From Dallia pectoralis (Eukaryota > Chordata > Actinopteri > Esociformes > Umbridae), in the NCBI GenBank assembly GCA_029465975.1, contig CM055748.1, positions 16,163,251-16,227,250 of the forward strand: 64,000 nt of DNA, in the 5' to 3' direction. The notes beneath the pieces were generated by a model. It was not told the origin of the DNA. It saw nothing but the letters and a program-made list of their open reading frames with translations, and made no database searches. Numbering within the stretch: position 1 is the stretch's first letter; each line of letters opens with the position of its first letter. Positions 51,089 through 61,233 of this stretch are shown here, piece after piece. The position numbers and the translations under genes are program-made.

Positions 51089-51588
51089 NNNNNNNNNNNN
51101 NNNNNNNNNNNNNNNNNNNNNNNNNNNNNNNNNNNNNNNNNNNNNNNNNNNNNNNNNNNNNNNNNNNNNNNNNNNNNNNNNNNNNNNNNNNNNNNNNNNN
51201 NNNNNNNNNNNNNNNNNNNNNNNNNNNNNNNNNNNNNNNNNNNNNNNNNNNNNNNNNNNNNNNNNNNNNNNNNNNNNNNNNNNNNNNNNNNNNNNNNNNN
51301 NNNNNNNNNNNNNNNNNNNNNNNNNNNNNNNNNNNNNNNNNNNNNNNNNNNNNNNNNNNNNNNNNNNNNNNNNNNNNNNNNNNNNNNNNNNNNNNNNNNN
51401 NNNNNNNNNNNNNNNNNNNNNNNNNNNNNNNNNNNNNNNNNNNNNNNNNNNNNNNNNNNNNNNNNNNNNNNNNNNNNNNNNNNNNNNNNNNNNNNNNNNN
51501 NNNNNNNNNNNNNNNNNNNNNNNNNNNNNNNNNNNNNNNNNNNNNNNNNNNNNNNNNNNNNNNNNNNNNNNNNNNNNNNNNNNNNNNN
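51089..51588. other. Assembly gap of exactly 500 N
   Basis: Begins inside a 75-bp unit and ends in a different repeat (ttttactttcacattaacta, ~22 bp). The round length suggests a gap of unknown size, so the true copy number is not known. Confidence 0.98.
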
Positions 51589-51655
51589 TTTTTACTTTCA
51601 CATTAACTACGTTTTTACTTTTACGTTAACTACGCTTTTACTTTTACGTTAACTC
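51589..51655 (+). repeat. End of a ~22-bp tandem repeat after the gap
   Basis: Three visible units of ttttactttyacrttaactacg. It may fill part of the gap. Confidence 0.7.
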
Positions 51656-51677
51656 TCCTTCATGGAGACTCCTGCAG

Positions 51678-51733
51678 TTAATTTATGGATGAAGGATTTG
51701 GGAAAAACCTTGCCAGTGTTTGTTTCAGGGAAA
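51678..51733 (+). CDS. Candidate exon 1 of an unidentified plus-strand gene
   Basis: Acceptor-like ggagactcctgcag, donor aaa|gtaagg. Codes NLWMKDLGKTLPVFVSGK. Ends in phase 0, matching the next candidate exon 101 bp downstream. It could also start at atg 51662 (METPAVNLWM). Confidence 0.3.
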
Positions 51734-51834
51734 GTAAGGTTTTGGACTGTTCGTTCAAACAGAATTTTCCCTGTACCAATATATTGTTAAACAGTTACTG
51801 ACACCCGGTAACTTCCCAAACATTTCTATTATAG

Positions 51835-51919
51835 GAATTTGCAGAACTGTGCTGGAATATGGAGTATTATCTCTGTCCCATGTGGGGTAATGGATATGGA
51901 AGATATGACTTACAAAAAA
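51835..51919 (+). CDS. Candidate exon 2 of the same gene
   Basis: Acceptor tttctattatag and a perfect donor gtaagt. Codes EFAELCWNMEYYLCPMWGNG then YGRYDLQK; phase 0 in, phase 1 out. Rich in Cys, Trp and Tyr, unlike random AT-rich DNA. Function unknown. Confidence 0.35.
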
Positions 51920-52044
51920 GTAAGTAAACGGACACAGCAGCCAGACAGTATTTTGATGCATTTTCTGCATCCACTGCTATTTAAGTTGTACAAAAGCTGC
52001 ATTTCTTTGTATAATTTTACCAACAAAATGTGTTGCCTGTACAG

Positions 52045-52112
52045 AGATTCTGCAGCCTGTGCTGCCCTGCAATCTCCTTCTGGTCAGCCTGTCTGGAGTG
52101 CCAAGTAGGCAG
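52045..52112 (+). CDS. Candidate exon 3 of the same gene
   Basis: Acceptor gttgcctgtacag, phase 1 in; codes ILQPVLPCNLLLVSLSGVPS then RQ. The donor cag|gtttag is weak. Included because the phases connect candidate exons 2 and 4. Confidence 0.2.
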
Positions 52113-52215
52113 GTTTAGGAGCTTTTTACTCAATGTTATAGTCCCATTAAGATTTGTTAACAGTCAGGAAAAGGTTTATGGAACTTATCCAATGGGGTGA
52201 TGTTTATTGTGGGAC

Positions 52216-52335
52216 CCCATGATTGTGTTGCAGGCTGAGCAGCTGATGCTAACTGATAGTTTATATATATATATATATATATGTATAGAATAAGGACCCT
52301 CTGGTTGTGTTGCAGACCATTACAGCTGATGCTAC
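52216..52335 (+). repeat. ~85-bp TA-rich tandem repeat, left part (split by LTR element)
   Basis: Units run ttgtgttgcaggctgagcag-ctgatgctaactgatag followed by (ta)n and agaataaggaccctctgg. Continues at 55191-55505 after the LTR element. Confidence 0.85.
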
Positions 52336-52658
52336 TGTAATATTCAGACTTTTCTGTCCTCCTGGCCAGAGTTTGGCACGCCCCCTGCCAGCGGAGAGGC
52401 GCAATCTGTGACATTGATGTCACCTGTGTCTGTCTCCGCACCTGTTTTGAGTTTCCGTCGTTAGTCTGTGTATTTAAGTACGGTCTTGTCTGTCTGTGAA
52501 TGTCGGTAATTGTAAATGTTACTGGATGTACGTCTCCTGTGTTTCCCTGTACGAGGTACAGTTTGGTTTACGCCTGTTGGTTGGCGGATTAAAATATATA
52601 TATTTTAAGATTCTCTGCGTTTGAGTCTGCCTGCTGCCTGCACACCATATTCGTGACA
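52336..52658 (+). repeat. 5' LTR (323 bp)
   Basis: tgtaatattcagacttttct to caccatattcgtgaca. A TATA-like tatttaag near 52470 and attaaaatatatatatttta near 52590 could serve as promoter and poly(A) region. It shares ggcacgccccctgccagc with the LTR fragment at 37317. Confidence 0.85.
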
Positions 52659-52674
52659 GAATAACCGACCGAAG

Positions 52675-54889
52675 ATGCAGACCCAGCGGAGAATGAAGAG
52701 CTGCCCATTTACTTACGGGCAGTCAACCGAGGTATATTATCGCTGGTGCGCGATAAGAAGAGGAGCCCCGCTCCCTTCCCGACCCTCCGCCCCGCTACCG
52801 AGGTGGCTACCGGCGGGCTACGAGGCGTTACGGGAGTGGGGGCAAGGACAGTACTCTGAATCCGAGGACGAATCTGAGGAGGAGGTGTACTGGGAGGACT
52901 CTGAGGAGGAAGAGTACTGGAAGGATTCAGAGGAGGACGAGGTTGAGCGGCTCAGCCGGGAGCACAAAATCCAGCTGGGACTCGAGTCTCCCCCACAGCC
53001 CAGAAGAGCGGTCACTCCGCAGCCTATGGAGGTTGTTACTCCGCAGCCTATGGAGGTTGTTACTCCGCAGCCTATGGAGGTTGTTACTCCGCAGCCTATG
53101 GTGGCTGTTAATCTGCAGCCTATGGAGGTTGTTACTCCGCAGCCTATGGTGGCTGTTAATCCGCAGCCTATGGTGGCTGTTAATCCGCAGCCTATGGTGG
53201 CTGTTAATCTGCAGCCTATGGTGGCTGTTAATCTGCAGCCTATGGTGGCTGTTAATCTGCAGCCTATGGTGGTTGTTACTCCGCAGCCTATGGTGGCTGT
53301 TAATCTGCAGCCTATGGAGGTTGTTACTCCGCAGCCTATGGAGGTTGTTACTCCGCAGCCTATGGAGGTTGTTACTCCGCAGCCTATGGAGGTTGTTACT
53401 CCGCAGCCTATGGTGGCTGTTAATCTGCAGCCTATGGTGGCTGTTAATCTGCAGCCTATGGAGGTTGTTACTCCGCAGCCTATGGAGGTTGTTACTCCGC
53501 AGCCTATGGAGGTTGTTACTCCGCAGCCTATGGAGGTTGTTACTCCGCAGCCTATGGAGGTTGTTACTCCGCAGCCTATGGTGGCTGTTAATCTGCAGCC
53601 CCCACACACCCCCTGCCCGAAGGTAGAACAATTGTCTTTTGAGGACATTGCTCTGTTTTTTTTTTTTTTTGAGGGGGGGGTGCATATCTGAAACTGATCT
53701 ACCGGTCCTGCCCGAGACCAGTTTTTCTGTCTTACCCGAAACTGGGTCTCCTGTTTTGTCCAGGTCGCCAGAGCCTGTCCCCACCCCTGAGCCTGTCCCA
53801 GTGTCTTTGGAGCCAGTCCCCGCCCCAGTGTCAGTTCCCGCCTCTGTGTCTTCTCCTATCTCCTTACCTACTTATGTTCCTGTCCCTGATCCCAGCCTAG
53901 TCTCTGTCTCCGATCCCGTCCTACCCCCTGTCTTCGTTCCCATCCCACTCACTGTCTCTGATCCCGTCCATGTCCCCCTCTTCGATCCCGTCCATGTCCC
54001 CCTCTTCAATCCCGTCCTAGTCCCTGTCTCTTCGCCCGTCCGTGTTCCAACCTCCGTCCCTCGCTCGACCTCCGCCCTTATCTCCGTTCCTGGTCCCGTC
54101 CGTGCCTCTCATCCCGGTCCTGTCCTTGTCTCCGATCCTGTTCCCGTCCGTGTCTCTCCGTCTGTTCCCGTCCGTGTCTCTGTGCCCGTTCCTGTTTTTG
54201 CCCCTATGTCCAGTCCCACGGTCATGTCTGAGTTCGTCCCCACGTCTGAGTCCGTCTCCATGTCTGAGTCCGTCCCCATGTCTGAGTCCGTCCCCAGGTC
54301 TGAGTCCGTCTCCATGTCTGAGTCCGTCTCCATGTCTGAGTCCGTCTCCATGTCTGAGTCCGTCCCCAGGTCTGAGTCCGTCCCCATGTCTGAGTCCGTC
54401 CCCATGTCTGAGTCCGTCCCCAGGTCTGAGTCCGTCCCCAGGTCTGAGTCCGTCCCCAGGTCTGAGTCCGTCCCCATGTCTGAGTCCGTCCCCATGTCTG
54501 AGTCCGTCCCCATGTCTGAGTCCGTCCCCATGTCTGAGTCCGTCCCCATGTCTGAGTCCGTCCCCATGTCTGAGTCCGTCCCCATGTCTGAGTCCGTCCC
54601 CATGTCTGAGTCCGTCCCCATGTCTGAGTCCGTCCCCATGTCTGAGTCTGGCCCAGTTCCCCAGTCCACACCAGTCCTCAAGCTCACACCTGTGCTCGGG
54701 CCCCGTCCAGTCCTCAAGCCTGTTGCCCTGCCCGGGCCCGTTTCCGGGCCTGTTCCTGGGCCAAAAACTGTTCCCGGGCCAAAGACTGTTCCCGAGCCAA
54801 AGACTGTTCCCTGTCCACCGGCACGCCCGCCTGACCCGTGTCCCCCGGCACGCCCGCCTGACCCGTGTCCCCCGGCAACGCCCGCCTGA
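52675..54889 (+). CDS. Repeat-coded Pro/Ser-rich frame of the LTR element (frameshift at homopolymers)
   Basis: The first frame, 52675-53691, starts 16 bp after the 5' LTR. It has a 112-residue unique head (MQTQRRMKSCPFTYGQST; acidic ESEDESEEEVYWEDSEEEEY), then ~24 copies of an 8-residue repeat QPMEVVTP/QPMVAVNL (24-bp unit). It ends just after a run of ~16 T and 8 G. The second frame continues in +1 as SETDLPVLPETSFSVLP, then PVPV-rich sequence, ~23 copies of ESVPMS (18-bp unit, 54230-54650) and a PPDPCPPA end. Homopolymer length change probably split one ~735-codon frame. It resembles no gag or pol domain I know; such fish frames are often annotated calphotin- or mucin-like. Confidence 0.6.
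53029..53600 (+). repeat. 24-bp coding repeat, ~24 copies
   Basis: Unit cagcctatggaggttgttac-tccg or cagcctatggtggctgttaa-tctg. Changes are mostly in blocks and keep the frame. Confidence 0.95.
54228..54652 (+). repeat. 18-bp coding repeat, ~23 copies
   Basis: Unit gagtccgtccccatgtct with (a/c)tg-agg variants; keeps frame (ESVPMS/ESVPRS). Confidence 0.95.
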
Positions 54890-55033
54890 CCCGTGTCCCC
54901 CGGCACGGCCTCCTGACCCGTGTCCCCCGGCACGGCCTTCTGACCCACATCCGCCGGGTCGACCTCCTGATCTGTCTCCTGACCTGCATCAGCCTGTCTG
55001 TCCTCCTGACACAAATCGGCCTGTCGGACCTCC

Positions 55034-55190
55034 TGTAACATTCAGACTTTCCTGTCCTCCTGGCCAGAGATTGGTCTTTCCTGTCCTCCTGACCAGAGAT
55101 TGGTCTTGTCTGTCTGTGAATGTCTGTGAATATATTTTAAGATTCTCTGCGTTTGAGTCTGCCTGCTGCCTGCACACCTTATTCGTGACA
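55034..55190 (+). repeat. 3' LTR, internally deleted (157 bp)
   Basis: Same ends as the 5' LTR, but the middle ~190 bp, including the ggcacgccccctgccagc block and the tatttaag box, is gone and a 34-bp tctttcctgtcctcctgacc duplication is present. Confidence 0.85.
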
Positions 55191-55505
55191 GCTACCTGAC
55201 ATTTTATATATATATATATATATAGTATAAGGACCTCCTGGTTGTGTTGCAGACTGAGCAGCTGATGCTACCTGACATTTTATATATATATATATATATA
55301 GTATAAGGACCCTCTAGTTGTGTTGCAGACTGAGCAGCTGATGCTACCTGACAGTTTATATATATATATATAGTATAAGGACCCCCTTGTTGTGTTGCAG
55401 ACTGAGCAGCTGATGTTACCTGACAGTTTATATATATATATATATAGTATAAGGACCCCCTGGTTGTGTTGCAGGCTGAGCAGCTGATGCTACCTGACAG
55501 TTTAC
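55191..55505 (+). repeat. ~85-bp TA-rich tandem repeat, right part, 4 copies
   Basis: Units of gcagctgatgctacctgaca plus (ta)n plus agtataaggaccccctggtt. Continuation of 52216-52335. Confidence 0.93.
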
Positions 55506-55559
55506 CTCCTATAACCTCTGACTGATTGTTAATAACATCCCATTCCCCATACACTGTAG

Positions 55560-55669
55560 TCTGAGGTAACGGCCAACCAAGCTCAGGTCAAAGGTCATGT
55601 AGGAATACCTGCAAAATCGTTTGTGTCGCACTCACTGCTGGAGCTAGGACACAACGACTGGCTCTGCAG
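55560..55669 (+). CDS. Candidate exon 4 of the unidentified plus-strand gene
   Basis: Acceptor ccccatacactgtag, donor tgcag|gtaaac. Codes SEVTANQAQVKGHVGIPAKS then FVSHSLLELGHNDWLC. Phase 0 in, phase 2 out. Not recognised. Confidence 0.3.
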
Positions 55670-56310
55670 GTAAACAGTGCCAACCATGTAATGTTGTCAT
55701 ATTATTGATGAAGACCCCTGGAGGTGGCTAGTACACTCATGCTGTATTGATTGTATTGATTATTGATAAACTGTCACAGAGAGTCATTATTTAGGGGATG
55801 ATGAATTAAAGACTTCACTGCCAGCCCCTTGTAGCTCTGGACAAAATGTTCACTTCCCATTGAGTCTCCAGGTCACAATCGTCCGTGTGGTTGAACTTAG
55901 GGTGCTGGGGATAACAAATCAATCATTTGAAAAAGCAGTGTGAGTGCAATTTATTAGCTATTTTTGTATGCATCACATTTAATAATTAAAAATACACAAC
56001 TGGGATGTGTACAATGGAATGATATTAGTAAAAAAATACAAATGACAACAAAAGAGGAACAGAGAGAGACAGACATTGAAATAAAGACAGATTGACGTAG
56101 ACCAAATGAAAGTGAGAGAGTCCAAAAATCTGCCGTCTACTTCAAGTGGAAAATATTCCAGCCTTTCTCTACATCTGCTTCTACTTTACAGCTTGATTCC
56201 CCTTCTCAGTGGATACCGTCTAAATGTGTGTCCCATCCATCTCCCTACTTACTTTACAGTGCACTGACATCGACTAGGGTCTATAAGTCTCTCTTTGGAG
56301 ATCAGCAATG
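55670..56310. other. Probably intronic or intergenic, nothing firm
   Basis: Unique-looking sequence. A short minus-strand frame at 55815-55903 is discussed under rejected items. Confidence 0.4.
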
Positions 56311-56315
56311 CTTTA

Positions 56316-56835
56316 TAGTGCCATTACCTACCCAAATAAGGACACTATCTGCACATTTATATTCAGCTGTAGTGGGCTTTTATATAAACTAGTGCCATTA
56401 CCTACCTACATTAGGACTCTATCTGCACATTTATATTCAGCTGTAGTGGGCTTTTATATAAACTAGTGCCATTACCTACCTACATTAGGACTCTATCTGC
56501 ACATTTATATTCAGCTGTAGTGGGCTTTTATATAAACTAGTGCCATTACCTACCTACATTAGGACTCTATCTGCACATTTATATTCAGCTGTAGTGGGCT
56601 TTTATATAAACTAGTGCCATTACCTACCTACATTAGGACTCTATCTGCACATTTATATTCAGCTGTAGTGGGCTTTTATATAAACTAGTGCCATTACCTA
56701 CCTACATTAGGACTCTATCTGCACATTTATATTCAGCTGTAGTGGGCTTTTATATAAACTAGCGCCATTACCTACCCACATTAGGACACTATCTGAACAT
56801 TTATATTCAGCTGTAGTGGGCTTTTTATTAAAAAA
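56316..56835 (+). repeat. 74-bp minisatellite, 7 copies
   Basis: Unit agtgccatta-cctacctaca-ttaggactct-atctgcacat-ttatattcag-ctgtagtggg-cttttatata-aact; outer copies are more diverged than inner ones. Confidence 0.96.
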
Positions 56836-56959
56836 AACTAGTGCTAGTACTAGTTTTTCAATTCTCAGGAGAGTTTACAGCACACTGATCCTGTGGAGAA
56901 AATAACTCTTGGATGAACCTTTGGAAAGAGCACCTGCCATTACTTGCATTTGCAGTAAG

Positions 56960-57705
56960 TATGACAGATAGCTTATACAGTTAGAAGGAACCATACCAAC
57001 ACAATGGAAACAGATAACTTATACAGTTAGAAGGAACCATACCAACACAATGGAAACAGATAGCTTATACAGTGAGGAAGGAACCATACCAACACACTGG
57101 AAACAGATAGCTTATACAGTGAGGAAGGAACCATACCAACACAATGGAAACAGATAGCTTATACAATTAGAAGGAACCATACCAACACAATGAAAACAGA
57201 TAGCTTATACAGTGAGGAAGGAACCATACCAACACAATGGAAACAGATAGCTTATACAGTTAGAAGGAACCATACCAACACAATGGAAACAGATAGCTTA
57301 TACAGTTAGAAGGAACCATACCAACACAATGGAAACAGATAGCTTATACAGTGAGGAAGGAACCATACCAACACACTGGAAACAGATAGCTTATACAGTG
57401 AGGAAGGAACCATACCAACACAATGGAAACAGATAGCTTATACAATTAGAAGGAACCATACCAACACAATGAAAACAGATAGCTTATACAGTGAGGAAGG
57501 AACCATACCAACACAATGGAAACAGGTAGCTTATACAGTTAGAAGGAACCATACCAACACAATGAAAACAGATAGCTTATACAGTTAGAAGGAACCATAC
57601 CAACACAATGGAAACAGATGTTTTATACAGTGAGGAAGGAACCATACCAACACAATGGAAACAGATAACTTATACAGTGAGGAAGGAACCATACCAACAC
57701 AATCT
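56960..57705 (+). repeat. 46/47-bp minisatellite, ~16 copies with a higher-order block
   Basis: Unit acagatagct-tatacagtta-gaaggaacca-taccaacaca-atggaa, with a 47-bp form (acagtgaggaagg). A ~280-bp block of six units recurs (57060-57240 and 57345-57525). Confidence 0.95.
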
Positions 57706-57764
57706 AAATCTACCATTGCTGTTGCTGCAGAGACAGCTAATGTCACTATTGATTAAGGAAAACC

Positions 57765-58225
57765 GGTAACACTTTATTTTAAGGTACACTTATTAGCCAC
57801 TTATTTGTAGCTTACAAGAGACAGTGTAAATTGCTTGTAAGGCCTTTGTTAGGCAGTATTGGTCATTTGTAAACTCTTTATTCATTGTTATCCAATTCTC
57901 ATACTGTATATCATGTATTGGTATTTGTTCATTTATTACCTACTTAAATGCCACAATCAACGCTATTCAATAGTTAGTATGGAGTTTATTCTATAAGTAA
58001 TAGGCTCTGTATACGTGGTCTTAATAAGGGAATAACAAGGACAGAGTAAACTAAGAATAGTCAAATAAAGTTTCCCAATCATGACGGCTGGTCCTGTTCA
58101 TAGTCAATTTATACTTGTTTGCAGACAAATGTTCCCTATTTTGAAGTGTAAACACATTCTACCTTAATGAATAATAGGTAGCTAATAAACCGATGTGGGT
58201 TCTCTATTCTAAAGTGAAGGATAAC
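57765..58225. mobile_element. Possible ~460-bp MITE
   Basis: Left end ggtaacactttattttaagg, a string common at ends of fish DNA transposons; the right end read in reverse is cgttatccttcactttagaa with ttattagctacc just inside, matching tattagccac on the left. The inverted ends are imperfect and no target duplication was found. Confidence 0.4.
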
Positions 58226-58282
58226 GTTATATTTCAGTTGTATTTAAGTGGGAAGGAAACAAAGGAAAATATTGTACATTTT

Positions 58283-58288
58283 TTTATT
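58283..58288 (-). terminator. Poly(A) signal AATAAA for the minus-strand candidate exon
   Basis: tttatt on plus, aataaa on minus, in an AT-rich 3' UTR-like stretch. Its meaning depends on the candidate exon being real. Confidence 0.3.
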
Positions 58289-58500
58289 ATTTGAATACAA
58301 AACGTTTTAGCAAAATTAAACAAAGGATTTTCTCTACACACTAAAACTGAATGAAATTACCAAAGGCCTTGAATAACATAACCAAAACAACAAATGTGTA
58401 AAGAAAGTTTGAACATATAAAGAACATAAAAAAGCCCCCATTTCTTTTAAAAACTCCTAATGTATGAACACTTATTCGTAACAGATCAACAGAGTTAATG

Positions 58501-58680
58501 CTATTTTAAATACTTCACAAGTTTGGGGAGAAAATGCCCTTTCGCTTTCATGTCCTCTATTTCCCTTTTAGTCTCTGGTGTTACATGGCTGGCACAACGT
58601 GTTGCAAATGAAAGCAGGGTTTCCATTGATGGGTCAAACACCAAGGTATTGTAGATTTTCTGGTCCTTTTTCAAACTAAA
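58501..58680 (-). CDS. Candidate terminal coding exon on the minus strand, unidentified gene
   Basis: Reads FSLKKDQKIYNTLVFDPSME, TLLSFATRCASHVTPETKRE and IEDMKAKGHFLPKLVKYLK to a tag stop at 58501-58503. An AATAAA signal lies 215 bp further on the same strand (58283-58288). The composition (charged, CASH, ETKREIEDMKAKG) looks coding. No convincing acceptor upstream, so it could be an old processed copy. Confidence 0.35.
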   Translation of the reverse strand, partial: FSLKKDQKIYNTLVFDPSMETLLSFATRCASHVTPETKREIEDMKAKGHFLPKLVKYLK

Positions 58681-58857
58681 TAAGTCTGACTTATATAATT
58701 ATATATGACATTTACACGGTTTTACAGTAGAATTCAATGCACTGTTGCTGTTACTGTGATCCTGCAGAATTACAGGGGAATAGGTCATTTATAGACACGA
58801 TCCTGCAGAACAACAGGGAATTACACAGGGAATAGGTCATTTATAGACACAACGCCT

Positions 58858-60962
58858 ACTTTCTACCACCGGTAGCTAGCACATGTTTTCTTACAGTACT
58901 GTTCCCTGGTGGTCTGTATCAGGTCTGCTTGTACTACCTTCTACCACCGGTAGCTAGCACATGTTTTCTTGCAGTACTGTTCCCTGGTGGTCTGTATCAG
59001 GTCTGCTTGTACTACCTTCTACCACCGGTAGCTAGCACATGTTTTCTTACAGTACTGTTCCCTGGTGGTCTGTATCAGGTCTGCTTGTACCACCTTCTAC
59101 CACCGGTAGCTAGCACATGTTTTCTTACAGTACTGTTCCCTAGTGGTCTGTAACAGGTCTGCTTGTACTACCTTCTACCACCGGTAGCTAGCACATGTTT
59201 TCTTACAGTACTGTTCCCTGGTGGTCTGTATCAGGTCTGCTTGTACCACCTTCTACCACCGGTAGCTAGCACATGTTTTCTTACAGTACTGTTCCCTGGT
59301 GGTCTGTATCAGGTCTGCTTGTACTACCTTCTACCACCGGTAGCTAGCAAATGTTTTCTTACAGTACTGTTCCCTGGTGGTCTGTATCAGGTCTGCTTGT
59401 ACCACCTTCTACCACCGGTAGCTAGCACATGTTTTCTTACAGTACTGTTCCCTGGTGGTCTGTATCAGGTCTGCTTGTACTACCTTCTACCACCGGTAGC
59501 TAGCACATGTTTTCTTACAGTACTGTTCCCTGGTGGTCTGTATCAGGTCTGCTTGTACCACCTTCTACCACCGGTAGCTAGCACATGTTTTCTTACAGTA
59601 CTGTTCCCTGGTGGTCTGTATCAGGTCTGCTTGTACTACCTTCTACCACCGGTAGCTAGCACATGTTTTCTTGCAGTACTGTTCCCTGGTGGTCTGTATC
59701 AGGTCTGCTTGTACTACCTTCTACCACCGGTAGCTAGCACATGTTTTCTTACAGTACTGTTCCCTGGTGGTCTGTATCAGGTCTGCTTGTACCACCTTCT
59801 ACCACCGGTAGCTAGCACATGTTTTCTTACAGTACTGTTCCCTGGTGGTCTGTATCAGGTCTGCTTGTACTACCTTCTACCACCGGTAGCTAGCAAATGT
59901 TTTCTTACAGTACTGTTCCCTGGTGGTCTGTATCAGGTCTGCTTGTACCACCTTCTACCACCGGTAGCTAGCACATGTTTTCTTACAGTACTGTTCCCTA
60001 GTGGTCTGTAACAGGTCTGCTTGTACTACCTTCTACCACCGGTAGCTAGCAAATGTTTTCTTACAGTACTGTTCCCTGGTGGTCTGTATCAGGTCTGCTT
60101 GTACTACTTTCTACCACCGGTAGCTAGCACATGTTTTCTTACAGTACTGTTCCCTGGTGGTCTGTATCAGGTCTGCTTGTACTACTTTCTACCACCGGTA
60201 GCTAGCACATGTTTTCTTACAGTACTGTTCCCTGGTGGTCTGTATCAGGTCTGCTTGTACCACCTTCTACCACCGGTAGCTAGCACATGTTTTCTTACAG
60301 TACTGTTCCCTGGTGGTCTGTATCAGGTCTGCTTGTACTACCTTCTACCACCGGTAGCTAGCACATGTTTTCTTGCAGTACTGTTCCCTGGTGGTCTGTA
60401 TCAGGTCTGCTTGTACTACCTTCTACCACCGGTAGCTAGCACATGTTTTCTTACAGTACTGTTCCCTGGTGGTCTGTATCAGGTCTGCTTGTACCACCTT
60501 CTACCACCGGTAGCTAGCACATGTTTTCTTACAGTACTGTTCCCTGGTGGTCTGTATCAGGTCTGCTTGTACTACCTTCTACCACCGGTAGCTAGCAAAT
60601 GTTTTCTTACAGTACTGTTCCCTGGTGGTCTGTATCAGGTCTGCTTGTACCACCTTCTACCACCGGTAGCTAGCACATGTTTTCTTACAGTACTGTTCCC
60701 TAGTGGTCTGTAACAGGTCTGCTTGTACTACCTTCTACCACCGGTAGCTAGCAAATGTTTTCTTACAGTACTGTTCCCTGGTGGTCTGTATCAGGTCTGC
60801 TTGTACTACTTTCTACCACCGGTAGCTAGCACATGTTTTCTTACAGTACTGTTCCCTGGTGGTCTGTATCAGGTCTGCTTGTACTACTTTCTACCACCGG
60901 TAGCTAGCACATGTTTTCTTACAGTACTGTTCCCTGGTGGTCTGTATCAGGTCTGCTTGCAG
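58858..60962 (+). repeat. 78-bp minisatellite, 27 copies, with 11- and 9-unit higher-order periods
   Basis: Unit ctgcttgtac-taccttctac-caccggtagc-tagcacatgt-tttcttacag-tactgttccc-tggtggtctg-tatcaggt. Marker copies with cctagtggtctgtaacagg occur at 59141, 59999 and 60701, spacings 858 (11 x 78) and 702 (9 x 78). 78 is a multiple of three, so one frame stays open between markers (YLLPPVASTCFLTVLFPGGL), but it begins with ttg, not atg. Confidence 0.96.
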
Positions 60963-61082
60963 CCCCAGCTACCTGTGTGTGTTTCCCATTTTACTGTAGT
61001 TTGACTGGGTCTGCTGTCCATCTGGCTTGACTATAAAGGAGCCACAATGTGGTTTGTGTTGTTACACCCTGGACCTGGGCTA

Positions 61083-61180
61083 CATCCCAAATGGCCCCGT
61101 CTTCACTACACAGGGCACATATTTGACCAAAGCCCCCGGAGCCCCCTGGACAAAAGTAGTGCACTAATAAGGAACCAGGG
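61083..61180. repeat. Copy of the dispersed agtagtgcact repeat (both arms)
   Basis: catcccaaatggccccgtct ... tttgaccaaagccc ... ggacaaaagtagtgcactaa: two arms in inverted order around a short centre, the fullest copy in the window. Confidence 0.55.
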
Positions 61181-61233
61181 ATCTGTTGGGGATGTATAAC
61201 AGGTTAGTGAATGTGGCTTGTATTGTTACACAG

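Larger units (their letters stand above)
52336..55190 (+). mobile_element. Non-autonomous LTR retrotransposon, target duplication gctac
   Basis: 5' LTR 52336-52658 and 3' LTR 55034-55190, both starting tgtaa(t/c)attcagact and ending ttcgtgaca, flanked by gctac at 52331-52335 and 55191-55195. The inside (2.4 kb) holds a repeat-coded frame and no reverse transcriptase, integrase or protease. The 3' LTR is only 157 bp against 323 bp. No purine tract precedes it. The target was a TA-rich tandem repeat, whose register is restored if the element is removed. Confidence 0.88.

Noticed and set aside
54042..55199. Alternative frames (SPSPCL.., TDSDMG.., TQTWGR..) over the 18-bp array
   Set aside because: Shadows of the same repeat; only the SESVPM frame connects with the frame starting behind the 5' LTR.
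55815..55903. Minus-strand frame HPKFNHTDDCDLETQWEVNI after ttatccccag
   Set aside because: Protein-like and with a good acceptor, but only 29 codons to a stop and no nearby canonical poly(A) signal; too short to call.
58929..61004. Long frames of a 26-residue hydrophobic repeat (YLLPPVASTCFLTVLFPGGL)
   Set aside because: They arise because the 78-bp unit is a multiple of three and lacks a stop; they begin with ttg, not atg, and stops occur at the marker copies.
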